Numbered from the stretch's first letter, positions 7,896-20,565 are shown. The stretch is 64,000 bases of DNA from Ruminococcus sp. XPD3002 (GCA_900119535.1 FPJT01000002.1:62001-126000); one strand, 5' to 3'. Notes: generated from the sequence alone by a model not told the origin. Translations and numbers: made by a program.

Positions 7896-8960
7896 ATGAA
7901 AACAACAGCAGTTATCATGGCAGGAGGCAGAGGAGAAAGATTCTGGCCGAAAAGCCGAAATAACCGTCCGAAGCAGTTCTTATCCCTTACATCCGACGGA
8001 GAGACGATGATACAGAAAACTGTAAAGAGACTTCTCCCCCTTGTGGATATGGAGGATATCTATATCGTTACAAATGCGGCTTATACCGAACTGGTGCTGG
8101 ATCAGCTCCCCGATCTTCCGAAGGAGAACATCCTTGCCGAGCCTTGTGCAAGAAATACAGCTCCATGTATCGCGTTTGCAGCGGCAGTTATAAAGCAGAA
8201 GTATGACGATGCAGTAATGCTCGTGCTTCCTTCGGATCACCTCATCGGATATGAGGATATCTACATCAATACACTGAAAAAGGCTATACGTGCCGCAGAA
8301 CAGGGCAAGAACCTCGTTACTATCGGTATAACACCCACATATCCCGAAACAGGCTACGGCTATATCAACTTCGGCAAGGAGTGCGGTGATACCTACGAGG
8401 TAGAGAGATTCGTTGAAAAGCCTGACCTTCCAACAGCCAAGGAGTACCTTGCTTCAGGAAAATATCTCTGGAACAGCGGTATGTTCGTATGGAAGGTAAC
8501 ATCAATACTTGCAGATATGAAGGAATTCATGCCTGATATATATGACGGCGCTGTACGTATAGGAGAAGCTTTCAATACTCCAGGATTTGAAGATGTACTG
8601 GTCAAGGAGTTCTACGCTTTCAGAAGCGAGTCTGTTGACTTCGGCATCATGGAGAAGGCTGACAATATCTACACTATACCCGGAAGCTTCGGCTGGGATG
8701 ACGTAGGAAGCTGGCTTGCTGTAGAGCGTATCAACGAGACCGACGATGACAAGAACTACATCGAGGGAGATGTTATCTCAATAGGCTCTGAGCGTACAAC
8801 TATATGCGGCGGAAAGCGCCTTGTAGCTGCGGTCGGACTTGAGGATATCATCATTGTCGATACTGACGATGCAGTGCTTGTATGCTCGAAGAACAGCACA
8901 CAGGACGTCAAGAAGGTCATCGCACAGCTTAAGGAAGCCAAGAGAGAAGAATTGGTATAA
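7896..8960 (+). CDS. manC: Mannose-1-phosphate guanylyltransferase
   Basis: Makes GDP-mannose from GTP and mannose-1-phosphate. The 354-residue product has the pyrophosphorylase signature (AGGRGERFWPKSR..PKQF), LPSDHLI, ETGYGYI, the VEKP loop and the late NSGMFVW and WDDVGSW motifs of type II GDP-mannose pyrophosphorylases. It lacks the C-terminal isomerase domain of bifunctional ManC proteins. Its product feeds gmd directly downstream, so its job here is GDP-deoxyhexose supply. Confidence 0.95.
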   Translation: MKTTAVIMAGGRGERFWPKSRNNRPKQFLSLTSDGETMIQKTVKRLLPLVDMEDIYIVTNAAYTELVLDQLPDLPKENILAEPCARNTAPCIAFAAAVIKQKYDDAVMLVLPSDHLIGYEDIYINTLKKAIRAAEQGKNLVTIGITPTYPETGYGYINFGKECGDTYEVERFVEKPDLPTAKEYLASGKYLWNSGMFVWKVTSILADMKEFMPDIYDGAVRIGEAFNTPGFEDVLVKEFYAFRSESVDFGIMEKADNIYTIPGSFGWDDVGSWLAVERINETDDDKNYIEGDVISIGSERTTICGGKRLVAAVGLEDIIIVDTDDAVLVCSKNSTQDVKKVIAQLKEAKREELV

Positions 8961-9020
8961 ATTCAATGTCCACGAAATGCAGTCTGAATAAAACTGCTTT
9001 ATATACACAATAAATTTTAA

Positions 9021-10073
<1,053 letters not shown>

Positions 10074-10089
10074 TAAAAGGTGAACTGAT

Positions 10090-10353
10090 ATGCAGACAGA
10101 AGTTCTGAGAAGCGAAAAAGGCGGCTATGTTAAGGCGGATGTCCTGCATAAACTGGACAGGATGAACGCTCTGCTTATGGCTGTCAGAGGCGGTATGCGC
10201 CGTGAAGAGGCAATGGCTGAACTTGAAAGCATAAGAGAAACGGAACTCAGAAGAGAAAAGGCAGGTCTGTTCGGAAAAATCGGCTTTTCCGTTGAAGATA
10301 CCGACGCATATCTGGAATCGGTCGGACAGATGATACTTGAAGCAGTATATTAA
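10090..10353 (+). CDS. Small DivIVA-like protein in the glycan operon
   Basis: 87 residues, no signal peptide or membrane segment. Two short motifs recall DivIVA/GpsB-type modules: GGYVKADVLHKLDRMNALL near the N-terminus and GFSVEDTDAYLESVGQMI near the C-terminus, linked by a charged helix. It has an AAGGTG ribosome binding site and sits 16 nt after gmd. The resemblance is weak and by eye only; the function is unknown. Its position suggests a link to polysaccharide synthesis, perhaps placing the enzymes, which is inference. Confidence 0.8.
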   Translation: MQTEVLRSEKGGYVKADVLHKLDRMNALLMAVRGGMRREEAMAELESIRETELRREKAGLFGKIGFSVEDTDAYLESVGQMILEAVY

Positions 10354-10376
10354 TATAAAAGGTGGGAGAAGTTCAA

Positions 10377-11525
10377 TTGAATATCGCTTTTGATGCAATA
10401 CCCCTTATCAGCGACCGTATGACGGGAATAGGCTGGTGCGAGGCGGGACAGACTACTGCAATGGCTCGTCTTTACCCAGAAAACAAGTACACTTACAACT
10501 TCTTCTCACGCAAGGACGATAATATAAAGCTTGAAAGGCTCGCACCTTTCACAGCGGCGGGCATCGGTACGAATATGGCTCATTTTTCGGGCTATATCTA
10601 CCGTGCTGCCTCCACTTTTGTGCCTGTTCCCTACAGTGCTTTCTTCGGCAAAAACGACGATGTTACCCACTTTTTCAACTACATCGTTCCCCCGAAGGTA
10701 CACGGCAGGACGGTAGTTACCGTACACGATATGGTCTATAAGGCTTTCCCCGAGACCGTTCGTGCAAGGACAAAGTATATGCTGGATTCGGGACTTAAAC
10801 AGTCCATGAAGCGCGCAGATATGATAGTTACGGATTCGGAGTTCTCAAAGAGCGAGATACTGAAATATTTCCCGCAGCACGAGAAAAAGCTCAGGGTAGT
10901 CCCCTGCGGTGTGGACCTTGATAAATTCCGTCCCTGCGAGACTCCCGAACGCATACCCGAGGTCAAAAAGTCGCTGGAGATAGAGGGGGATTACTTCCTG
11001 TATCTCGGTACTATCGAGCCGAGAAAGAACCTTGAACGTCTTATCGAGGCCTATCATATATTCACTCAGCGCAGCGGCAGTGATGTGCCGAAGCTTGTGC
11101 TTGCAGGCGGTAAAGGCTGGCTGTATGACAGTATTTTCCAGAAGGTCAATGACCTTAAGCTCAGCGACAGAGTTATATTCACGAAGTATGTTCCTTCAGA
11201 GGACATGAATCATCTTATGTGCGGAGCAGCAGCATTCGTGTTCCCGTCGATATATGAGGGATTCGGTATGCCGCCTCTTGAAGCGATGGCGTGCGGAGTT
11301 CCCGTAATAGCATCTGATGCCGCTTCTCTCCCCGAGGTCACGGGAGACTGTGCAGTCATCTGCGACGCTTATTCTCCCGAAAGCATTGCCGACGGACTTG
11401 AAAAGCTGTACACCGATACTGCACTCCGCAGTGAACTCAGTGTACGCGGAAGACAGAGAGCCGCTTCATTTACGTGGGAGCGCTCCGCAGAGATGCTTTA
11501 TAATATTTATAAGGAGCTGTTTTGA
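10377..11525 (+). CDS. GT4-family glycosyltransferase
   Basis: GT-B fold retaining glycosyltransferase of 382 residues, probably cytoplasmic and acting on the lipid-linked glycan. The TTG at 10377 is preferred (GGGAG at 10364-10368, 8 nt away), giving [19 protein letters not shown]. An upstream in-frame GTG at 10362 would lie within that ribosome binding site. Seen: the mid-protein [18 protein letters not shown] and the nucleotide-binding [20 protein letters not shown] motif. The best guess for donor is GDP-mannose or GDP-rhamnose because both are made by neighbouring genes, but this is not proven by sequence. The stop overlaps the next start. Confidence 0.9.
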   Translation: MNIAFDAIPLISDRMTGIGWCEAGQTTAMARLYPENKYTYNFFSRKDDNIKLERLAPFTAAGIGTNMAHFSGYIYRAASTFVPVPYSAFFGKNDDVTHFFNYIVPPKVHGRTVVTVHDMVYKAFPETVRARTKYMLDSGLKQSMKRADMIVTDSEFSKSEILKYFPQHEKKLRVVPCGVDLDKFRPCETPERIPEVKKSLEIEGDYFLYLGTIEPRKNLERLIEAYHIFTQRSGSDVPKLVLAGGKGWLYDSIFQKVNDLKLSDRVIFTKYVPSEDMNHLMCGAAAFVFPSIYEGFGMPPLEAMACGVPVIASDAASLPEVTGDCAVICDAYSPESIADGLEKLYTDTALRSELSVRGRQRAASFTWERSAEMLYNIYKELF

Positions 11526-11761
11526 TGAAGGATGATTTCGTTGTAAAAGGTCCCTATGAGGACTTTCTTACGGACAGGGACAGATTTCTTATCGAATTTG
11601 ATAAATATTATCCCGAATTTATGGATCGTCTTATGACAGACAGGCTCTATCAGGACGGCTTCAAGGAGCGTACCGAGAAACTTGAACTGCTTGCGGCTTC
11701 GGTAGGTATCAACCTTGAAAGCTATATAAGAAAAACTGCGGAAGAGAACGGGATAGAGTGA
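11525..11761 (+). CDS. Small helical protein between two glycosyltransferase genes
   Basis: 78 residues with its ATG overlapping the upstream stop (TGATG), so it is translationally coupled. It is rich in Asp, Glu, Lys, Phe and Tyr (DRFLIEFDKYYPEFMDRLM) and has no signal, membrane segment or cysteine pair. I do not recognise a family. Tight coupling on both sides supports it as a real gene. Confidence 0.75.
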   Translation: MKDDFVVKGPYEDFLTDRDRFLIEFDKYYPEFMDRLMTDRLYQDGFKERTEKLELLAASVGINLESYIRKTAEENGIE

Positions 11762-11762
11762 T

Positions 11763-12890
11763 ATGAACAAGGGAATGTTGAGGGTATTGGAGGTAAATAA
11801 GGCTTATTATCCCCATATTGGCGGTATCGAGAGCCTTGTCAGACAATATACCGAGGAGCTTGGCGCACTTAAAAACGTACAGCTCAGAACTCTTGTCTGC
11901 CGTGACGACAGAGGAAGTACCTACAGTGAAAAGGTCGGCGGCAGAAATATAGTACGTGCAGGAAGTCTGGGAACTTATTTTTCTTGTCCCCTGTCGCTTT
12001 CTTTTGTCCGCCTTTTCCGAAGAATGGCTAAGAATGCGGATGTGGTGCATATAAATGTACCGTTTCCTCTTGCTGATGCCGCACTTCTCCTGTCTGGCTA
12101 TAAGGGCAAGGTAGTGGTATCGTGGCACAGCGATGTGGTCAAGCAGAAAAAGCTGATGAAGTTCTACAAGCCCTTTATGGACAGCTTGCTGAAACGTGCT
12201 GATGTGATACTGACGGCAACTCAGGGACATATCGACGGTTCGGACTATCTGCCGCAATACCGCAGTAAATGCAGGGTGCTTCCCTATGGTATAACTCCGG
12301 AGGACTATCTTTCCGTTGAACGGAAGCCTGTCCTTACGGAGAAGCTGAACGATAAGAACGCTGTGAAGGTGTTCTTTACGGGAAGGCTTGTTTACTACAA
12401 AGGCGCGGATATCCTGCTTAAAGCCTTTGCTAAAGCTGAGAACTGCGAGCTGTTCATAGCAGGTACGGGCGAGCTTGAAAAATCCCTGAAACACTATGCG
12501 GCTGTGAACGGACTTGACAAAAAGGTGCATTTTCTGGGGTTCCTGCCTGACGAGGAGCTGAAACAGGCTTATGCCGACTGCGATATATTCGTGCTTCCCT
12601 CTGTAGTAAAGAGTGAGGCTTTCGGCATAGTCCAGCTTGAAGCTATGGTCTACGGCAAACCCGTTATCAATACCGACCTGCCTTCGGGAGTACCTTACGT
12701 GAGCGTACACGGAGAAACAGGGCTGACTGTTCCGCCATCCGATCCCGATTCGCTGGCAGCGGCTATAAACCGCCTTGCTTCCGACAGGGAACTGAGGGAG
12801 ACATTCGGCAGGAATGCGGCAGAACGTGTTGAGGAACAGTTCAACGAGAAGAACATAATAAAAGAATTATACAGGATACTTTCAGAATGA
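11763..12890 (+). CDS. GT4-family glycosyltransferase
   Basis: 375 residues, GT-B fold. Typical features: the N-terminal NKAYYPHIGGIESLV donor/acceptor loop, FTGRLVYYKGADILLKAF at the start of the second Rossmann domain, and SEAFGIVQLEAMVYGKPVI as the EX7E nucleotide-sugar motif. The ATG at 11763 has only a weak ribosome binding site but directly follows the previous stop; starts a few codons downstream are possible. It is the second of two GT4 enzymes in the operon, so the glycan probably has at least two residues added here. Confidence 0.9.
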   Translation: MNKGMLRVLEVNKAYYPHIGGIESLVRQYTEELGALKNVQLRTLVCRDDRGSTYSEKVGGRNIVRAGSLGTYFSCPLSLSFVRLFRRMAKNADVVHINVPFPLADAALLLSGYKGKVVVSWHSDVVKQKKLMKFYKPFMDSLLKRADVILTATQGHIDGSDYLPQYRSKCRVLPYGITPEDYLSVERKPVLTEKLNDKNAVKVFFTGRLVYYKGADILLKAFAKAENCELFIAGTGELEKSLKHYAAVNGLDKKVHFLGFLPDEELKQAYADCDIFVLPSVVKSEAFGIVQLEAMVYGKPVINTDLPSGVPYVSVHGETGLTVPPSDPDSLAAAINRLASDRELRETFGRNAAERVEEQFNEKNIIKELYRILSE

Positions 12891-12904
12891 AAGGAGTGAG
12901 CGCT

Positions 12905-13840
12905 TTGAAGTCACTCATCATAGGCGGCGCAGGCTTCGTAGGGGGATACCTTATACGTGAGCTTGCGGAAAACGGACACGAGGTCCATGCCACCTGTCTC
13001 GCAAACGAGACTATATCTGCGGAAAACTGTACTGTCCATACCCTTGATATAATGGACAAGGAAAGAATCGGCAGACTTCTGGACGAGATATCGCCTGATA
13101 CGGTCTTCCACCTTGCGGCGCAGAGTTCCGTGTCCGTATCGTGGAAAAAACCTCAGCTTACTGCCGAGATAAACGTTGTAGGCACCATAAACGTCCTTGA
13201 AGCGGTGAAGGATGCTGAAAAAAAGGATATCCGCATCATCCTGATAGGTTCGGGCGAGGAATACGGCTTTATCCGTCCCGATGCATGTCCCCTTTCGGAG
13301 GAGGAACCACTTCACCCGGGCAATATCTACGCTGCAACAAAAGCCTGCGGCGAGATGATAGGCAGTATCTACTCACGGGCTTACAAAATGGACGTTGTAA
13401 TGGTACGTGCATTCAATCATTCAGGTCCAGGACAGTCAACTACCTTCGTTATATCCGATTTCTGCAAACAGATAGCAGATATAGAAAAAGGCATGGCAGA
13501 ACCTGTTATATCAGTCGGCAACCTCTCTGCAATGCGTGATTTCACAGATGTCCGTGATGTTGTAAGAGCCTACAGACTGCTTGCGGATAATGGCGTAAGC
13601 GGAACTGTATACAACGTTGGCAGAGGAAAGGCAGTTCCCATAAGCATGATATTGGAAACTGCACTCAGCTATGCAGAATGTGATATAGAGACAGTAACAG
13701 ATCCGAAACGTATGCGCGCTTCGGACATCCCGATAATAGAGCCCGATGTATCACGCATCAAGGCCGATACGGGCTGGAGCGCAGTTATAACCGTAGAACA
13801 GACAATAAAGGACACCCTCGATCACTGGAGAAATAACTGA
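12905..13840 (+). CDS. rmd: GDP-4-keto-6-deoxy-D-mannose reductase (GDP-D-rhamnose forming)
   Basis: Reduces the gmd product to GDP-D-rhamnose. The 311-residue short-chain dehydrogenase shows GGAGFVGGYL, FHLAAQSSVSVSW, IGSGEEYG, YAATKACGE (YxxxK) and RAFNHSGPGQ followed by FVISDFCKQIADIEKG. The last block is typical of Rmd rather than of the fucose synthase Fcl. AAAGGAG at 12890-12896 points to the TTG at 12905; the ATG at 12887 would lie upstream of it. With manC and gmd it completes the GDP-D-rhamnose pathway. Confidence 0.88.
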   Translation: MKSLIIGGAGFVGGYLIRELAENGHEVHATCLANETISAENCTVHTLDIMDKERIGRLLDEISPDTVFHLAAQSSVSVSWKKPQLTAEINVVGTINVLEAVKDAEKKDIRIILIGSGEEYGFIRPDACPLSEEEPLHPGNIYAATKACGEMIGSIYSRAYKMDVVMVRAFNHSGPGQSTTFVISDFCKQIADIEKGMAEPVISVGNLSAMRDFTDVRDVVRAYRLLADNGVSGTVYNVGRGKAVPISMILETALSYAECDIETVTDPKRMRASDIPIIEPDVSRIKADTGWSAVITVEQTIKDTLDHWRNN

Positions 13841-13863
13841 AAGAGGGAAAAGGAGGCGATCGG

Positions 13864-14202
13864 TTGGAAGATATCAGACTTACAAACGAAAAGATGCTCA
13901 CATTCGACGGGCATGATAAGATAGGCACTCTCAAGGCTGCCGAGAAGCTTATGCAGTTCGGTGAAAAGCAGAACAACGCCAACGAGATGCTTGCGGCGAA
14001 TATCAACGATCTTATCAAAAGAGTCTGCGCTCTCGAGGATCAGCAGATCAATAATGCCGAGGTCATGCGGAAAATCGCAAATGAGCTTATGGCAGTCCGC
14101 AAGGAACTGGACAGGGTAAGGCTTACAGAAAAGCTGAATTCAGGCGCTATAGAGCGTCTCGACAAGGCTATGCGCCTTGCTCAGGGAGATACGGAAAGCT
14201 GA
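13864..14202 (+). CDS. Small coiled-coil protein at the end of the glycan operon
   Basis: 112 residues starting at a TTG with GGAGGCG 6 nt upstream. It is predicted as mostly coiled coil from about residue 35 to the end (NDLIKRVCALEDQQINNAEVM and LMAVRKELDRVRL). No signal peptide or membrane segment and no recognised family. It is the third short unknown gene in this operon and the last gene before the ATP synthase promoter. Confidence 0.75.
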   Translation: MEDIRLTNEKMLTFDGHDKIGTLKAAEKLMQFGEKQNNANEMLAANINDLIKRVCALEDQQINNAEVMRKIANELMAVRKELDRVRLTEKLNSGAIERLDKAMRLAQGDTES

Positions 14203-14256
14203 TAAAAGTATATGGGATTATAGACAAAAATATATTACTGTTTTTGTGCAGAACCC

Positions 14257-14285
14257 TTGACTTTGTTAAAGTTTTGTTATATTAT
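14257..14285 (+). promoter_or_regulatory. Promoter of the ATP synthase operon
   Basis: TTGACT at 14257-14262, 17-nt spacer, TATTAT at 14280-14285. It would give a leader of about 150 nt before atpB. Confidence 0.7.
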
Positions 14286-14375
14286 TATTAGTGTCGGTAA
14301 TTGAGTTCCGTTTGCTTTTCAGAGCCATATCAAAAGCTTCGGAACGTGTATCAAGTACGCTGATCATTTTTTATC

Positions 14376-14412
14376 AACGGAGAGATGCGGCACAATCGCT
14401 GTCTCCGTTTTT
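14376..14412 (+). terminator. Terminator-like hairpin in the atp leader
   Basis: Eight-base-pair stem (14376-14383 with 14402-14409) with an 18-nt loop, followed by a T run to 14412. It lies between the atp promoter and atpB, so it could attenuate the operon. Alternatively it terminates a short leader RNA. Confidence 0.55.
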
Positions 14413-14443
14413 CTGTTATTACTATATGAAAGAAGGTGTTATC

Positions 14444-15112
14444 ATGGACAATATGATGGAAGAGCTTGCGGCTAAAACGGCGTTTACCATCCCGATATTC
14501 GGCGGTATACCCATTGCTGATTCCTGTGTTGTCACATGGATAATAATGGCAGTGGTCGTACTGCTGTCCATGATTTTTACACACAAGCTGAAAAAAGTAC
14601 CTACAGGCTCGCAGTGCATACTGGAAGGCGTTATGGACTGGCTGGATAATTTCTTTACGGATATCCTCGGTCATAAGGGAAAAAAGTATCTCCCCTTCCT
14701 TGAAACTCTGATAATCTACATAGCCTTTGCAAACCTCATCGGTCTGTTCGGCTTTGTACCGCCTACAAAGGATATCAATGTAACTGCGGCTCTTGCAGGT
14801 GTGGCTATAATATTCGTTCAGGCTGCATTCGTTATCGAAAAGGGACCTTTAAAGTGGCTTAAGAGCTTCCTTAACCCTATAAATCTTCTGGACCTCATAA
14901 CCCGTCCGCTGTCACTGTGTATGCGACTTTTCGGTAACGTACTCGGGGCTTTCGTCGTTATGGAGCTTGTCAAGGGACTCTGTCCTATCGGTGTTCCTGT
15001 TATCGCAAGCGCATACTTCGATATTTTCGACGGCCTGTTACAGGCTTATGTATTCGTATTCCTTACTTCACTCTATATGGCTGAAGCCATAGAAGATGAA
15101 GAACAACACTAA
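14444..15112 (+). CDS. atpB: ATP synthase F0 subunit a
   Basis: Membrane subunit forming the two ion half-channels against the c ring. From the ATG at 14444 (AAGG at 14433-14436) it is 222 residues with about five to six membrane helices. The essential arginine is in LSLCMRLFGNVLGAF, and the last helices read YFDIFDGLLQAYVFVFLTSLYMAEA. The open frame extends 51 codons upstream to 14291, but that part overlaps the promoter and hairpin and is not coding. No atpI is seen. Confidence 0.95.
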   Translation: MDNMMEELAAKTAFTIPIFGGIPIADSCVVTWIIMAVVVLLSMIFTHKLKKVPTGSQCILEGVMDWLDNFFTDILGHKGKKYLPFLETLIIYIAFANLIGLFGFVPPTKDINVTAALAGVAIIFVQAAFVIEKGPLKWLKSFLNPINLLDLITRPLSLCMRLFGNVLGAFVVMELVKGLCPIGVPVIASAYFDIFDGLLQAYVFVFLTSLYMAEAIEDEEQH

Positions 15113-15132
15113 CTTCACGGAGGTATATCATT

Positions 15133-15351
15133 ATGGGAATGATAGCATTAGGTGCGGCAATCGCCGTTCTTACAGGTGCAGGCGCAGGTGTCGGAATAGG
15201 CATCGCAACTGCAAAGGCTACAGAGTCTATCGCACGTCAGCCCGAAGCTAAGGGTGATATCAGAACAGCGCTCCTTCTCGGATGTGCTCTCGCAGAGGCT
15301 ACAGCTATCTACGGTTTCGTTATCGCGCTTCTTATAATCGGTAAAATGTAA
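15133..15351 (+). CDS. atpE: ATP synthase F0 subunit c, copy 1
   Basis: 72-residue helical hairpin forming the rotor ring. Helix 1 carries the GAGAGVGIGIA glycine motif, the polar loop is RQPEAKGD, and the ion-binding Glu55 sits in LAEATAIYGF. Compared with Na+-type c subunits, the Gln of helix 1 is replaced by Ile22 and the Ser after the Glu by Ala56, which favours protons; Thr57 and Tyr60 are kept. Its protein is identical to that of the next gene. Confidence 0.95.
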   Translation: MGMIALGAAIAVLTGAGAGVGIGIATAKATESIARQPEAKGDIRTALLLGCALAEATAIYGFVIALLIIGKM

Positions 15352-15377
15352 CAATACATACTTGGAGGTATATTAAT

Positions 15378-15596
15378 ATGGGAATGATAGCATTAGGTGC
15401 GGCAATCGCCGTTCTTACAGGTGCAGGTGCAGGTGTTGGTATAGGTATCGCAACTGCAAAGGCTACAGAATCGATCGCACGTCAGCCCGAGGCTAAGGGC
15501 GATATCAGAACAGCACTTCTTCTGGGTTGTGCCCTCGCAGAGGCTACAGCTATCTACGGTTTCGTTATCGCACTCCTTATTATCGGCAAAATGTAA
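15378..15596 (+). CDS. atpE: ATP synthase F0 subunit c, copy 2
   Basis: The protein is identical over all 72 residues to copy 1, 26 nt upstream. By my count the two coding sequences differ at about 17 positions, all synonymous, while the first 50 bases are the same. Each copy has its own GGAGGTAT ribosome binding site. A second copy would raise c-subunit synthesis, which suits a subunit needed in many copies per complex. Recent gene conversion could also keep the copies alike, but the third-base differences speak for selection on the protein. Confidence 0.95.
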   Translation: MGMIALGAAIAVLTGAGAGVGIGIATAKATESIARQPEAKGDIRTALLLGCALAEATAIYGFVIALLIIGKM

Positions 15597-15633
15597 GCCG
15601 TTTGAAAAAGAATATATATAAGGAGGACACATA

Positions 15634-16122
15634 ATGCTTAAATTTGAATTCTGGAGCATTTTCGAGGCTGTTGCAAACGTTATCATACTGTTTGTACTGC
15701 TGAGGATTTTCCTTTTCAAACCAATAAATAAAATAAAGGATGAACGTACACGTACTGTACAGGATGACCTCGATTCAGCTAAAAAGGCAAAAGAAGAAGC
15801 CGAAGCACTCAGACAGCAGTACGATGATTCTATCAGCAGCGCCAAGGAAGAGGCTAACAAGATAATCATGAAGGCCCACGAGGACGCTGAGGCTGATAAG
15901 ACTATGATAATGAAGAAGTCTCAGGAAGAGGCTGAAGAAATAGTTACAGCAGCAGGCAAGGCTGCCGAGAATGAGCGCAAGCGCATCATACAGCAGGCTC
16001 AGTCACAGATCGCCGACCTTGCTATCGCAGCTGCTTCAAAGGTTGTAGGCGCTAATCTCGATGACGAGAAGAACCGCCGCCTTGTTGATGAATTCCTTTC
16101 CGAAGAGGAGGGTGAAAAGTAA
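15634..16122 (+). CDS. atpF: ATP synthase F0 subunit b
   Basis: 162 residues: one N-terminal membrane helix (about 8-28, [18 protein letters not shown]) followed by a long charged right-handed coiled coil (about 35-140) forming the peripheral stalk that meets the delta domain. AAGGAGG precedes the ATG. The stop overlaps the next start by one base (TAATG). Confidence 0.95.
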   Translation: MLKFEFWSIFEAVANVIILFVLLRIFLFKPINKIKDERTRTVQDDLDSAKKAKEEAEALRQQYDDSISSAKEEANKIIMKAHEDAEADKTMIMKKSQEEAEEIVTAAGKAAENERKRIIQQAQSQIADLAIAAASKVVGANLDDEKNRRLVDEFLSEEEGEK

Positions 16123-18143
16123 TGAAGGACACAGATAAGGAGCTTCTGAAAGAGCTGGTCCGTCTTGATATCTCCCAGGAGGATAACGAGACCGCAAAGG
16201 GCGTTTTTACTGCTTGTCCCGATGTTGCTGAAACACTGGCTAATCCCCTTGTCACTCAGGATGAGAAACACGGCATAATCAAGCGTCTTTTCCCTCAGAG
16301 CATGGAAAGATTCCTGATGACTGTAATAAAAGAAGGCGCTATTGGAAGGATAAGTGAGATACTCGAGGAGTATACCGATATCCTCATCGACAGACAGGGA
16401 AGCATAAGAGCTGTAGTCCGCTATGTAACTCCCCTTACAGATTCCCAGCAGGCAGACCTCAAGCAGTTTATCATGGATAAATTCGTCAAAGAGGACGTTG
16501 CTATAGAGTACAGATACGATCCCGATATCCTCGGCGGCTTCATCCTCAATGCAGGTGATGAGGAGTACGATAAGAGCTATCGTACAGCCCTTCGTGCAAT
16601 GAAGGATACTCTTCAGTCAAAGGCTGCTGAGGTTGCTGACGAGGACGGAGAGTACCAAGAAAGCGATATCATATCCGTACTTAAAACAGAAGTAAGAGAT
16701 TTCAAGCTTAAATCAGGTGCAACAGAGACAGGATTCATTACCCGTCTCGGTGACGGTATCGCAAGAGTTCGCGGTATGAACAGCGTTATGTACGGCGAGC
16801 TTGTAGAGTTTGAAACAGGTGTCAGAGGCATCGTTCAGAGCCTTGAAGAAAAGACTGTAGGCGTAGTTCTCCTCGGAGACGACCACGGACTTACAGAAGG
16901 TTCATCGGCAGTCCGCACAGGCAAGAGAGCTGGTATCGGTGTAAGCGATGAGCTCCTTGGCAGAGTTGTGGACGCTCTTGGTGCGCCTATCGACGGAGCA
17001 GGTCCCATAAAGGCTGATGATTACTTCCCTATCGAGCGTGAGGCTCCCGGAGTTATCGAACGTAAATCGGTAAATGTACCGCTCCAGACAGGTATACTTG
17101 CCATAGACTCGATGTTCCCTATCGGACGCGGTCAGCGTGAGCTCATCATCGGCGACCGTCAGACAGGTAAGACCTCTATCGCTCTTGATACCATTATCAA
17201 CCAGAAATCACAGGACGTTATCTGTATCTATGTTGCCATAGGTCAGAAGTCCTCTACAGTTGCTCAGGTAGTAAATACACTTAAAAAATACGGCGCTATG
17301 GATTACTCGGTAGTAGTATGCGCTTCTGCAAGCGATCCTGCACCTTTCCAGTATATCGCTCCGTATTCGGGTACTGCTATCGCTGAGTATTTCATGTCCA
17401 AGGGCAAGGATGTCCTGATAGTATACGATGATCTCTCGAAGCATGCCGTTGCATATCGTGCAATGTCGCTTCTGCTCCACCGTCCGCCGGGACGTGAGGC
17501 TTACCCTGGTGACGTATTCTATCTCCATTCAAGACTCCTTGAACGTTCCAGCCGTCTTGATGACGAACACGGCGGCGGTTCACTTACCGCACTGCCTATC
17601 ATAGAGACTCTTGCAGGCGATATCTCGGCTTATATCCCGACTAACGTAATTTCCATTACCGACGGTCAGATATTCCTCGAAAGCGAGCTTTTCAACAGCG
17701 GTCTGCGTCCTGCGGTCAACTACGGACTTTCCGTATCCCGTGTCGGCGGTGCCGCACAGACAAAGGCAATGAAAAAGGCTGCGGGAAACCTTCGTATCGA
17801 CCTTGCACAGTTCAAGGAAATGGAGATCTTCACACAGTTCTCCTCAGAGCTCGACCAGTCCACTACCGACCTTCTGAATCACGGTCATATGCTCACCGAG
17901 CTGCTGAAACAGCCGCTTTATAATCCTCTTCCGCATGCGGAACAGGTTATAACCCTCCATGCCGCACAGCACGGTCTGTTCGACGGCATACCGCTTAAGG
18001 AGCTCCGTGAATACCGTCAGGAGCTTATGAGCTATATCAATACCTACGGACAGGATATCATCAATGAGATAGATGAAAACAAAGTTATGACTGATGACCT
18101 TGCAGAGCGCATCGAAAGGATCATAACTGCATTTGAGGAATAA
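16122..18143 (+). CDS. atpHA: Fused ATP synthase F1 delta-alpha subunit
   Basis: One uninterrupted frame of 673 residues. Residues 1 to about 165 are the delta/OSCP subunit ([39 protein letters not shown], and [20 protein letters not shown] near its end). After an acidic linker (about 166-180) the alpha subunit begins as [15 protein letters not shown] and runs to the end with normal length (about 494). It has Walker A GDRQTGKT at 344-351, the alpha-type [11 protein letters not shown] loop and [14 protein letters not shown]. No ATG, GTG or TTG with a ribosome binding site exists at the junction; the nearest in-frame ATG (16599, codon 160) lacks one. The delta part seems to lack the first helix (YAKALF region). 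Ordinary operons have separate atpH and atpA. How three alpha subunits fit with one delta site is unclear; proteolysis is possible. Confidence 0.93.
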   Translation: MKDTDKELLKELVRLDISQEDNETAKGVFTACPDVAETLANPLVTQDEKHGIIKRLFPQSMERFLMTVIKEGAIGRISEILEEYTDILIDRQGSIRAVVRYVTPLTDSQQADLKQFIMDKFVKEDVAIEYRYDPDILGGFILNAGDEEYDKSYRTALRAMKDTLQSKAAEVADEDGEYQESDIISVLKTEVRDFKLKSGATETGFITRLGDGIARVRGMNSVMYGELVEFETGVRGIVQSLEEKTVGVVLLGDDHGLTEGSSAVRTGKRAGIGVSDELLGRVVDALGAPIDGAGPIKADDYFPIEREAPGVIERKSVNVPLQTGILAIDSMFPIGRGQRELIIGDRQTGKTSIALDTIINQKSQDVICIYVAIGQKSSTVAQVVNTLKKYGAMDYSVVVCASASDPAPFQYIAPYSGTAIAEYFMSKGKDVLIVYDDLSKHAVAYRAMSLLLHRPPGREAYPGDVFYLHSRLLERSSRLDDEHGGGSLTALPIIETLAGDISAYIPTNVISITDGQIFLESELFNSGLRPAVNYGLSVSRVGGAAQTKAMKKAAGNLRIDLAQFKEMEIFTQFSSELDQSTTDLLNHGHMLTELLKQPLYNPLPHAEQVITLHAAQHGLFDGIPLKELREYRQELMSYINTYGQDIINEIDENKVMTDDLAERIERIITAFEE

Positions 18144-18154
18144 GGGGTGAGGGT

Positions 18155-20550
<2,396 letters not shown>

Positions 20551-20565
20551 GGGAGGCTGACCGCT

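Noticed and set aside
11709..12710. 333-residue open frame on the minus strand
   Set aside because: It is antisense to a clear GT4 glycosyltransferase gene, has no recognisable domains, no ribosome binding site, and mirrors the codon bias of the real gene.
14291..14443. 51-codon N-terminal extension of atpB
   Set aside because: It overlaps the promoter and hairpin, lacks a ribosome binding site, and reads as non-membrane filler before the normal family start at 14444.
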